In this document: positions 8,402 to 15,729 of the stretch, piece after piece | How positions within the stretch are numbered: the stretch's first letter is position 1 | Layout of the letters: each line of letters begins with the position of its first letter | Source: a virus | IMG/VR virus record: IMGVR_UViG_3300028364_000059 | Span: 1-43,846 of that record | DNA: 43,846 bases | Reading direction: 5' to 3' (one strand) | The notes under the pieces: model-generated | Database searches by the model: none | Told to the model about the DNA's origin: nothing | What the model saw: only the letters and a program-made list of their open reading frames with translations | Translations under genes and position numbers: made by a program

Positions 8402-9373
8402 TTACTCTAAATGTGAATTTATTTCTGTTAAGACAGCAGCTTTTTGTGAGGCTAATTTGGCTCCTTGTTTTAAAGAACCTCCTAATTGCATATCTCCTAT
8501 TACGAAAATATCTCTGTCTTTTGTTACTACACCTTTTTTAGATAAGGTTTGTAGTTCTTTAAATATTCCTAGTTCTACCATTCCCTTTTTATTTTCAGAC
8601 ATTTCTGCTGCTTCTAAAAAGTTTTTTTGATTGGAATACCCATCTCTCTTGTTTTCTGTGAACTGTTTGAACCTTTGGTTTACTGTAACATCTGGTGTGT
8701 CTGCTGTAATACCTTTTAATCCAATATAATTTAGTATTAAATATAGTACTGTTGGGTTATTTTTAAGTGTGTAGAATTTACCAATAGTGTCTATTTGTAA
8801 AGCATCTTTTTCTTGTTCAACATCTCTAGCTTTATCTCTATTCTCTATACAAAACTGCGCTGACCTATACTCTGGCAAGTCTTCTAAATCTTTAGGTGCT
8901 AAAGATCTGTTTATAATACAAATAAATAATTGAAGGACTTGCTGAGGATCACTCGTTTTAAAAAGTTTTCCGTTTTTTAAGTCAACATGAAAAGAACTGT
9001 CGTTAACAAAATTCCAAAATTTACTCTCAATATCCTTTGGGTCTAGTTTCCCTTCTCCGTATCTTTTTTCGAAAGGCTTTATAACTAGCTCTTCTACTTT
9101 AGCTATAAAAGTATCCCTATCTTTAGAAGACATATCTGAAAGTACTGGACTTCCTTCATGTAGTCCCGTGTCCCAAATTCCTACATCTTCATTCCAAACT
9201 GCCTCTACTGTGTTAACTCCTACTTGGTCATCTAAGTATTTTGTAGTCCTGCTGTTTTTAAATCCATCTGGTGCATCTGCATCGTACTTAGGTACTACTT
9301 GGTAAATGACATCTTCTGATAAATCTAATGAATACCCTTTAATATCAATTATTTTTTTTAAACTTTTAGTCAT
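8402..9373 (-). CDS. Virion or head-completion protein of unknown family (323 aa)
   Basis: No family is recognised. The N-terminus (DIKGYSLDLSEDVIYQVVPKYDAD...) is beta-like; from about residue 85 it is mostly helical and charged. It starts with ATG at 9373 behind a good promoter (TATTTTTG, 9401-9408) and is followed 5 bases later by the connector candidate. Gene order after the capsid gene suggests a head-completion, internal or neck protein. A maturation protease is less likely because no Ser/His/Asp triad pattern stands out. Confidence 0.45.
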   Translation of the reverse strand: MTKSLKKIIDIKGYSLDLSEDVIYQVVPKYDADAPDGFKNSRTTKYLDDQVGVNTVEAVWNEDVGIWDTGLHEGSPVLSDMSSKDRDTFIAKVEELVIKPFEKRYGEGKLDPKDIESKFWNFVNDSSFHVDLKNGKLFKTSDPQQVLQLFICIINRSLAPKDLEDLPEYRSAQFCIENRDKARDVEQEKDALQIDTIGKFYTLKNNPTVLYLILNYIGLKGITADTPDVTVNQRFKQFTENKRDGYSNQKNFLEAAEMSENKKGMVELGIFKELQTLSKKGVVTKDRDIFVIGDMQLGGSLKQGAKLASQKAAVLTEINSHLE

Positions 9374-9400
9374 GGTTTAGATGTTTGGTTTATCTGGATA

Positions 9401-9431
9401 CAAAAATAAGCAAATAGATTTGTTATTACAA
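9401..9431 (-). promoter_or_regulatory. Bacteroidota-type promoter for the 323-aa gene
   Basis: On the minus strand, TTG (9431-9429) and TATTTTTG (9408-9401) are separated by 20 bases, matching the Bacteroidota -33/-7 promoter. It lies 28 bases upstream of the ATG at 9373, in the 194-base gap left of the zinc-ribbon gene, so the neck genes can be transcribed independently of the capsid gene. Confidence 0.65.
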
Positions 9432-9567
9432 ATTTGTTAATTCTGGTTATTTTTGTTAATTATTAATTATTTCCACATTAGTGACACTATTTTGATAGTT
9501 TACTTTACTATAATCATAAGTATCTCCGTGTACTTTTTTAGTTTTTGTTATAAATTTTTCAGTACTA

Positions 9568-9780
9568 CTACACTTTTGCATTGGCAGTTCTAACATCACC
9601 ACACTTAGGGCACCCCGAACCTTTTTTATGATTATGGGCTATTGTTTTAAACTCACCATGTATAGGGCAGTTAACCACGACATTACTTTTGGTAGTAATA
9701 TAAACTGTATTTTCATAAGTATAGAAACCTTTGTGGGTTTTTACACACTCTGCTATAAAACTTTCTGTTGTAATATTCAT
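9568..9780 (-). CDS. Small zinc-ribbon protein of the DUF723/homing-endonuclease-associated type (70 aa)
   Basis: The pattern F-x-x-C-x-x-x-H...Y-x-Y...VVVNCPIHGEFKTIAHNHKKGSGCPKCG is the repeat module found next to phage homing endonucleases (DUF723-like). Metal ligands Cys-Pro-x-His and Cys-x-x-Cys are intact. The ATG at 9780 is chosen; a longer GTG start at 9807 would read through the terminator stem of the capsid gene. It stands alone between the capsid gene and the 323-residue gene with no nuclease domain. It may be a remnant or solitary DNA-binding part of an intruding endonuclease gene, or a small regulator. Confidence 0.65.
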   Translation of the reverse strand: MNITTESFIAECVKTHKGFYTYENTVYITTKSNVVVNCPIHGEFKTIAHNHKKGSGCPKCGDVRTANAKV

Positions 9781-9794
9781 GCCGTAAATATAAA

Positions 9795-9831
9795 CAAAAA
9801 TACCCACTTCTGCAAATGAGAGAGTGGGTAT
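9795..9831 (-). terminator. Terminator of the major capsid gene
   Basis: On the minus strand ATACCCACT (9831-9823) pairs perfectly with AGTGGGTAT (9808-9800), and a T run follows at 9800-9796. It begins 25 bases past the capsid stop codon. The 3' arm plus T-tract also reads TATTTTTG, which resembles a -7 box, so this short stretch may act both as terminator and as weak promoter for the zinc-ribbon gene. Confidence 0.8.
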
Positions 9832-9855
9832 CTTAATAAAATAGTGTTTATTACT

Positions 9856-11565
9856 TTAGTTAAATCCTCTTCTAAACTTAGGAGATTTGTGAATCATCAC
9901 AATCTTAGAAGGGTCTTTAATAAATACATCCGAGATATTATAAGCAAAATATTCTTCGGCCATATATTTACCCGCAGACATAATGTCGCTAGATCTTCTA
10001 GAGTCATATCTTCCTGTGCTACGTCCTGAGTACATTACTGGACCCTCTGGTTTTACTAGGAAGATATTTGAATTTGCATTACCACCTTCAGCTAAGTTTG
10101 TTCCTGCTGGAAGATTTGATGTTGCATTGTTAGAAAAGTCTTGGCTAGAAGCATCCCATATAATCATAGAGTATGTAGTGTGTGCTGCTCCGTCTGGGTG
10201 CATTCCTGTCTCAAAACGATCTCCTCTTAGACCATAATCTAAGTTTACATCTCTTTCGATTTCTACCATACCTATCATTGGAAGATATACATTTGTAAAT
10301 CTTACTGGCAACATGCTCAAATTAAGTAAGTCGCTTCCTGTGATGACATCTTTTTTCAAAAGTGCATCTTGGTTGAATAGTGGAGAAAGTTGTGCAATTT
10401 GAAGATTTACTTCCTCTTTGAAAATCTCTAGTACATTGTAAAATGCTTGAGTACCACATTTGAATTTGATACGTCTTGATTCAAATTCTAAATCTGATTT
10501 GCTAAAAATATATTCTACAGCTTTTCTGATGTGCTGTTTTGTAATCTCTCTTCCATATTCAATAATTCTACCTCTCATTGCTTGTCTCCAAAGACCGTCA
10601 TTGAATCTTAGAACTCCGTTAGTTGTTCTAACTTCACCAGACTGTTGGAATAAAAGTTTTGTAGAAGTAATCTTATCAAGATATTTCATTGTAAGAAGCT
10701 CCATTGTAGAACCAAGGTTAGCAGAGTCTTTGATTGGCTTCCCGCTTTTAGGGTCCACATCCATTCTGACTGCAACATCCCCATAGCCTTTAGCATCCAT
10801 TTCACCTTTGATCTTATCCATGTACTGCTTAGTTCCTGCTGTTGCAACTCCTTCTTTCAAAGTTACTGAACCTGCTTTAGCTGTAATGAAAGATTCGACA
10901 CCAGTTACTGAACCTAATCTGAACTCAAACTTCATACTTCCAGGTGTATCTGGCATGTCAAGTTTAGCAAATTTAGTTCCGTATTCTGGGGCACCGTGAG
11001 ATACAACGAAAAATTCTACACCTCTATTAAGCTTCTCTACTGGAAAACTTGCCCTTTTATTCTGGGTTGTAAGTTGTAGTGGTGTCCTATAGCCAGTTCC
11101 TGTTGGCTCAACATCTTCTTCGTCAGAAACTACTGCTTGGATTCCGTCAAAATCATCATAACCAATTACTGTTCCTGGTGATAATTCTTTGTTAAGAACC
11201 GCATAAAAAATACCGTTATCCACTCCTGCGAATGTTTGGTGGCTAGAAGACTCCTCAATAAAAAGACCTCCTTTTTGTTTGTTTTCTATGGAATAAGTAA
11301 AGTTGCCTTCAAAACCGTTTACTTCTAATACAGAACGTTCTCCTACGAGATCAGTTAGTAAAGAAGCTGGCGATTTTTCTCTTTTTTGGTCGTTCCACAT
11401 AGTCATAAGACCCATGTGATTCTCTAGCGGATCTTCTTGATACCAAGAATTTAGACTCGCTGAGTCGAACCCACCGTTGAAATATTTTCCAACGTCTTGC
11501 CCTTTCATAAAGGCAATCATTTGATTCCCATTATTAATAGTAGGAATATTTGTTTGTAAACTCAT
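9856..11565 (-). CDS. Major capsid protein candidate (569 aa)
   Basis: The gene follows portal and an acidic scaffold-like gene, the standard place for the major capsid protein. It is soluble, without membrane segments. The order is an N-arm (1-60), a long mixed domain with an E-loop-like Gly-rich stretch, a helical spine around 300-400 (LWRQAMRGRIIEYGREITKQHIRKAVEYIFSK is split over two helices), and a beta C-terminus (ISDVFIKDPSKIVMIHKSPKF). This order fits an HK97-type fold with an inserted domain. A strong dedicated terminator follows at 9795-9831, consistent with high expression. There is no signature motif, so the call depends on gene order. Confidence 0.7.
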   Translation of the reverse strand: MSLQTNIPTINNGNQMIAFMKGQDVGKYFNGGFDSASLNSWYQEDPLENHMGLMTMWNDQKREKSPASLLTDLVGERSVLEVNGFEGNFTYSIENKQKGGLFIEESSSHQTFAGVDNGIFYAVLNKELSPGTVIGYDDFDGIQAVVSDEEDVEPTGTGYRTPLQLTTQNKRASFPVEKLNRGVEFFVVSHGAPEYGTKFAKLDMPDTPGSMKFEFRLGSVTGVESFITAKAGSVTLKEGVATAGTKQYMDKIKGEMDAKGYGDVAVRMDVDPKSGKPIKDSANLGSTMELLTMKYLDKITSTKLLFQQSGEVRTTNGVLRFNDGLWRQAMRGRIIEYGREITKQHIRKAVEYIFSKSDLEFESRRIKFKCGTQAFYNVLEIFKEEVNLQIAQLSPLFNQDALLKKDVITGSDLLNLSMLPVRFTNVYLPMIGMVEIERDVNLDYGLRGDRFETGMHPDGAAHTTYSMIIWDASSQDFSNNATSNLPAGTNLAEGGNANSNIFLVKPEGPVMYSGRSTGRYDSRRSSDIMSAGKYMAEEYFAYNISDVFIKDPSKIVMIHKSPKFRRGFN

Positions 11566-11597
11566 TGTTTTTAAAATTTATTAGTGATTTGTATTTA

Positions 11598-12755
11598 TTA
11601 CTTTTCTAACCTCTTGAAAAACTCTTCTTCTGTTTTGTCCTCCTTTGCTGGTTCTTTTTTAGAACTTGATTTAGAACTACTGCCTGACTCTTTTCTTAAA
11701 AGATTTAGCTTTCTAGCTGTTCCTACTTGTTCTTTTTTTATCTCTTTACTTGCTATGTTTTTTCTGTATTCCTCTGGATTACTCTTCCAAATTAAAAACT
11801 CTGCAAGCATTTTAGGATCTTCTCTTAAAGACTTAATCTCCTGGTCAAAGCCTTCCTTTGATGTTGCTTTATCAATTAAAGGAGAAGTAAAAGCTGCTTT
11901 ATCGTAACCTAAGTTTTTAAACTCTTCTCTTAAATCCTTCTTCAGTTTTTTAGTATCGTCCTCTTGCTTTTGCTTATTATCATAAGCAGCTTGCTTTTGC
12001 TGTCTTAAAGTTTCTTTAAAAGAGTCTTTGAGTTTGTTAGCAAAATTTGTAGCTTTATTCTCTAACTCTAAATCTACTTTGTCAGCCTCTATAAGTCTAT
12101 CAATTTGTTTAGGGCTTAAAGCCTTGTTTTCCATAGAGTACATCTGTCTTACTAGCTCCTCCTGGTGGTCTTCTTCATTTAGATCATAACTTTCTAGTGG
12201 ATTTATGAACTGCTCTTTAATTTTAAGGACGTTTGAAATATCCCCTCCGTTTTTAGAAATCTCCACTACTTCTAAAGATATCTCATCTAGCTCTGACTTA
12301 TTAATGTAGTTACTAGATATGTCTTTTTCGTTTTCCTCTTTTTGAGCTTTAATGATTTCAAAAAAAGTGTCTTCGTCTAAATCTTCAATTTCTGATATTG
12401 GGGTTTCTTCTCCTTTGTAGTCAATTACATAGTCTTCCCAAATACCTTGCTCTATATACTTTTTAGCCATTTTACTAGGATGAGATACTTCCCCAGGTTC
12501 CTTAGTTTTTTTGACTTCTTCTTCTTCAGTAGCTAAACTTTTCTTGTCCTTTGTTTCTTCTACCTCTACCTCTTCTTTGGTATCTTCACTTCCTTCTTTA
12601 GGTGTTGTCTCTTCTTCCTCTTCTTCATCTTCAAATCCTTCAAAGGACGGTTTTTTACTTGTGTCTTCGCCTTCTTCACTTGTAATAAGCATAGAACTAA
12701 AATCATAAGTTCCTGCTCCTTGTTTTACTTCTGTATTTGTTTCTTTGGTTTTCAT
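11598..12755 (-). CDS. Acidic scaffold-like / capsid assembly protein (385 aa)
   Basis: The ATG at 12755 (MKTKETNTEVKQ) is preferred over an in-frame TTG at 12767 that falls inside the -7 box. Residues 30-85 are extremely acidic (runs of Glu, e.g. DEEEEEETT), and the rest is Lys/Glu-rich helix and coiled coil, including a Ser/Lys-rich stretch near the C-terminus. Such highly charged helical proteins between portal and capsid genes are typically scaffolds expelled or digested during head assembly. No protease motif is visible. The gene has its own promoter and ends 32 bases before the capsid ATG. Confidence 0.6.
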   Translation of the reverse strand: MKTKETNTEVKQGAGTYDFSSMLITSEEGEDTSKKPSFEGFEDEEEEEETTPKEGSEDTKEEVEVEETKDKKSLATEEEEVKKTKEPGEVSHPSKMAKKYIEQGIWEDYVIDYKGEETPISEIEDLDEDTFFEIIKAQKEENEKDISSNYINKSELDEISLEVVEISKNGGDISNVLKIKEQFINPLESYDLNEEDHQEELVRQMYSMENKALSPKQIDRLIEADKVDLELENKATNFANKLKDSFKETLRQQKQAAYDNKQKQEDDTKKLKKDLREEFKNLGYDKAAFTSPLIDKATSKEGFDQEIKSLREDPKMLAEFLIWKSNPEEYRKNIASKEIKKEQVGTARKLNLLRKESGSSSKSSSKKEPAKEDKTEEEFFKRLEK

Positions 12756-12764
12756 ACTGCTTTG

Positions 12765-12772
12765 CAAATATA
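12765..12772 (-). promoter_or_regulatory. -7 promoter box of the scaffold/capsid transcript
   Basis: TATATTTG on the minus strand matches TAnnTTTG exactly. The expected transcription start is a few bases before the ATG at 12755, giving a very short leader. A clear -33 TTG is not seen at the ideal distance. Confidence 0.55.
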
Positions 12773-12845
12773 TGTTACTATTCTGGTTTTTAAAAATATG
12801 TTAAAATTTAACATAGGCTATAATACTTGTTAATTTTTATTTAAC

Positions 12846-15668
12846 TTAGACTTCTAATATGTCTCCTGTTCTTTTTGCCATGTTGGTCTCTCTTTGAACT
12901 TGGTTTTGTTCTTTCTGTACTTTAAGCTCTTCCATTTGAAGCTTTAGTTTAGCGAAAGCTAACTCTTGTTTTGATTTATTGTCTTCTTTTTTTATCTTAT
13001 TTTTCTCTCCTTCTATTCTTTCTTTAGAGTATCTATCTGCTACTTTGTTAACATCCTCTACATCTCCATCTTCTTCATTTCTATCTTTAACTCTAGATAC
13101 CGCAGCTATATGTGAAGTTTGTAAATTGTTATCTAACTCTCTTTGTTGTGTCTCTCTTTTTTCTACTCTATCTAATTCTTTCTGTTCTGCTTCTGCTTCT
13201 AGTCTACTATTCAAAAGGTTCTGTTCGTGTTCTTGTTCTTGCTGTCTTTGCTTTTCAATATCACTTCTAGATTCTTTCAGTACTTTATTTATTGTTTGAA
13301 AGCTTTCACTTACAATTATTTGAGATATGTCTAGTAAATCATTACTCAAAGTGTTTGTTTGTAAAATATACTGCTTAAACTCCTCTAACTGTTTTCTTTT
13401 TTTAGAGTCCGCTATTGGTAGTAATCCTAATTTTCTTAGATGGAAATCTTCATCTTTAAATACTTGTCTTATTAAAAACTGCTCTTCATCACTCCTCATA
13501 TAAGAGAAGGATATCTCTTTATCGTTTGCCTCGCAAAACTGAGCTATCGTTAAACCTACTTCTAAGTCTTTTAGTCTAGCTTGATCCATCTCTTCGAATA
13601 CATGCTCTATTTGAGCTGCTGAGTTTACCTGTCCAACTTTAATACCTTCAGCAGTGGAATACTGGTCAGGCGTTTTCATATTCTGTTCAGTTATTCCTAT
13701 ACTGTCTAATGCTAAGTTTTTGTAATACCTTGCTAATTCCATTTTCTGTTGTATCTGTGGAACAAAGGATATGTCTTGTGGCATCATAGAATTAAACTGT
13801 TGCCCTACTCTATCTTTCATGTTCTGTTTAGACATATCAATAGGCACTAATCCTGTGTCTCTGGCCATGTCTAAAACATTAAGAAGTGTTTCTCTAGCAT
13901 CGCCCATACCCTCAAAGTCGGATGGTAAAAGGGAGATATCGAACAACCAAAATATGCCTATCTCTTTTTCTGTCAAAGAGTGCATGAGATTCATTTGGTA
14001 GTTGTGTTCTATTTGGTAAGGTCTCATCTTTTTAGCCTCGGAATTTGTAACAATTCCTGTGACTGGTAAACTTATGTCGTATATTTCTGAGTTGCCTTTT
14101 ATCTGGATTTCCATAGGACCAACATCTAAGTATATGTCTTTTCCTAATATTGTGTTCCTTCCTGAAAGTTTGATGCCTTTGTATGCTATTGGAGCATAGG
14201 TAAACACAATAGAGTTTGGTTCTAATGTTCCCTTCTCCATTTCAGTCTCAAACTCTTTAAGAGATTTAGATTTTAAAGTCTTTATGTCGTTTTCTTTTAA
14301 AAAGTCGTCTAATAGTTCATCTGTTACCCACTCTGTAACTGCTCTACCAAAATCATTTTCATAATATAGTAGACCGATTTTCTGCCAAGACTTCCAATAA
14401 GCTTGTGTGACTCTAATAGTATCTTCTCTTACATCTATATCCCTACGAAGGTATTTGGTTACACTATTTACACCTACGTTGCTGTCAAAATCATAATCTG
14501 GTATCCAGTCAGCAGCTTCTTGTTGCTGTCCTTCATCATCATAAAAAGTAGTTTTTCCTAAAGGTACTTGTAAGGCTGACTGAAGCTCTAAAGAGGATTT
14601 TCTGTCATAATAGTTTTCATGTGGTAACATCTTTGCATCCTCTGTTAGATTATTTTCTAACATTTTTTGGAACCCAGGTTTCTTACTATTTCTCTCTCCC
14701 TGTCCTCCACCATTGTAATCAAAATGGTTCATTATCAGTTTAATATCAGCCTCTTTCATCAAATGGCCAAAATTGTCAACTACCTTAAATGGTGCCATCT
14801 CTGTTAAATGTCCAACATACTCTCCTTTTTGTGGGTATTTTAAATCTGCATCTTCCGAGAAAAATGTCTCTACTGTATTCCAGCGTTCTATATTATAATA
14901 ATCGTAACCTATTCTATAATGCTTGAAGTATCTCCCTGTAAGAAATCTATCTACAAAGAATTGTCTCTCCATTTCATCTAGGTTAAATACTACTCTATCT
15001 TTTTCTAATGTTATACGGGCCCATTTAGCTGCAATAGGTTTCCACTCCGTTTGCATTGCCGAGCTTATTTCTGGTGGAGTAACTAGTTCTGCCTTTTTTT
15101 GCTCAAGCATTTGGATATATTGCTGTTTTTGCTCGTCAGTTTCAAGCTGCTCCAACTGCTCAATAAATATCCCGTTTCTTGCTAATCTTGTTTTTAATTC
15201 AGCTTGAAAATATTCTCTTGAAAAATCAAAAAGTCTATTTGTTAACTCCCTGTCATATTCATTTACAGCTATTTCATCAAAAAAGTCTACCCTGAATTTT
15301 GCTTTGGTCTCGTTATATTTTGTTGCGAGGTGATAAGCAACTCCTCCTATTATGTCGAAGTGTCTTACACTAGAAGGTATATTTGCTTTGTCTCTTATTC
15401 CCTCTACATGTTTCAATATTTCAGGGGTCATCTCATAATCAGTGTAAGCTAAATCTCCCTCAACCATCCTATAGTACTCATCAAAAACAAGATTTTTAGT
15501 TATCTGCCTTTGTCCTATCTCTTCTAGTCGGTCCATTGTATCTTCTCCCCACTTCTTATTTTTTTTATAAGACGGTATTGCTTGCGGAGGTAGGGCTGAG
15601 GACACCTGATTTGGTGAACCCAATCCCTGAAATACGTGGGTATATAAATTAGCTGAATCCTTTGACAT
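12846..15668 (-). CDS. Portal protein (940 aa)
   Basis: This large gene directly follows the terminase gene in transcription order. It has the expected features of a portal: an N-terminal segment with PSYKKNKKWGEDTMDRLEEIGQ, a long mixed body, and a helical section around 620-720 (LLNVLDMARDTGLVPIDMSKQN..., EMDQARLKDLEVGLTIAQFCEAN). The C-terminal ~160 residues (about 780-940) are a highly charged Gln/Glu/Lys coiled coil. It is long for a portal but similar in size and coiled tail to the large portals of crAss-like Bacteroidota phages. It would form the dodecameric ring through which DNA enters. It has its own promoter at 15688-15718. Confidence 0.7.
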   Translation of the reverse strand: MSKDSANLYTHVFQGLGSPNQVSSALPPQAIPSYKKNKKWGEDTMDRLEEIGQRQITKNLVFDEYYRMVEGDLAYTDYEMTPEILKHVEGIRDKANIPSSVRHFDIIGGVAYHLATKYNETKAKFRVDFFDEIAVNEYDRELTNRLFDFSREYFQAELKTRLARNGIFIEQLEQLETDEQKQQYIQMLEQKKAELVTPPEISSAMQTEWKPIAAKWARITLEKDRVVFNLDEMERQFFVDRFLTGRYFKHYRIGYDYYNIERWNTVETFFSEDADLKYPQKGEYVGHLTEMAPFKVVDNFGHLMKEADIKLIMNHFDYNGGGQGERNSKKPGFQKMLENNLTEDAKMLPHENYYDRKSSLELQSALQVPLGKTTFYDDEGQQQEAADWIPDYDFDSNVGVNSVTKYLRRDIDVREDTIRVTQAYWKSWQKIGLLYYENDFGRAVTEWVTDELLDDFLKENDIKTLKSKSLKEFETEMEKGTLEPNSIVFTYAPIAYKGIKLSGRNTILGKDIYLDVGPMEIQIKGNSEIYDISLPVTGIVTNSEAKKMRPYQIEHNYQMNLMHSLTEKEIGIFWLFDISLLPSDFEGMGDARETLLNVLDMARDTGLVPIDMSKQNMKDRVGQQFNSMMPQDISFVPQIQQKMELARYYKNLALDSIGITEQNMKTPDQYSTAEGIKVGQVNSAAQIEHVFEEMDQARLKDLEVGLTIAQFCEANDKEISFSYMRSDEEQFLIRQVFKDEDFHLRKLGLLPIADSKKRKQLEEFKQYILQTNTLSNDLLDISQIIVSESFQTINKVLKESRSDIEKQRQQEQEHEQNLLNSRLEAEAEQKELDRVEKRETQQRELDNNLQTSHIAAVSRVKDRNEEDGDVEDVNKVADRYSKERIEGEKNKIKKEDNKSKQELAFAKLKLQMEELKVQKEQNQVQRETNMAKRTGDILEV

Positions 15669-15687
15669 TTCTATATTTTATGTTTTG

Positions 15688-15718
15688 CAAAGATACGTCT
15701 CTTAACGCTGCGTTACAA
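15688..15718 (-). promoter_or_regulatory. Bacteroidota-type promoter for the portal gene
   Basis: On the minus strand TTG (15718-15716) and TATCTTTG (15695-15688) are 20 bases apart, the ideal Bacteroidota spacing. It lies 20 bases upstream of the portal ATG in the 61-base gap after the terminase gene. Confidence 0.75.
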
Positions 15719-15729
15719 ATTTGTTAAAG

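Noticed and set aside
9795-9802. TATTTTTG on the minus strand as a dedicated promoter of the zinc-ribbon gene
   Set aside because: It coincides exactly with the 3' arm and T-tract of the capsid terminator and has no convincing -33 box, so a true promoter role is not supported; retained only as a remark.
11584-11907. 107-codon plus-strand frame opposite the scaffold gene
   Set aside because: Low-complexity mirror of the Glu/Lys-rich coding strand; a shadow frame. The same applies to the frames opposite the portal and terminase genes.
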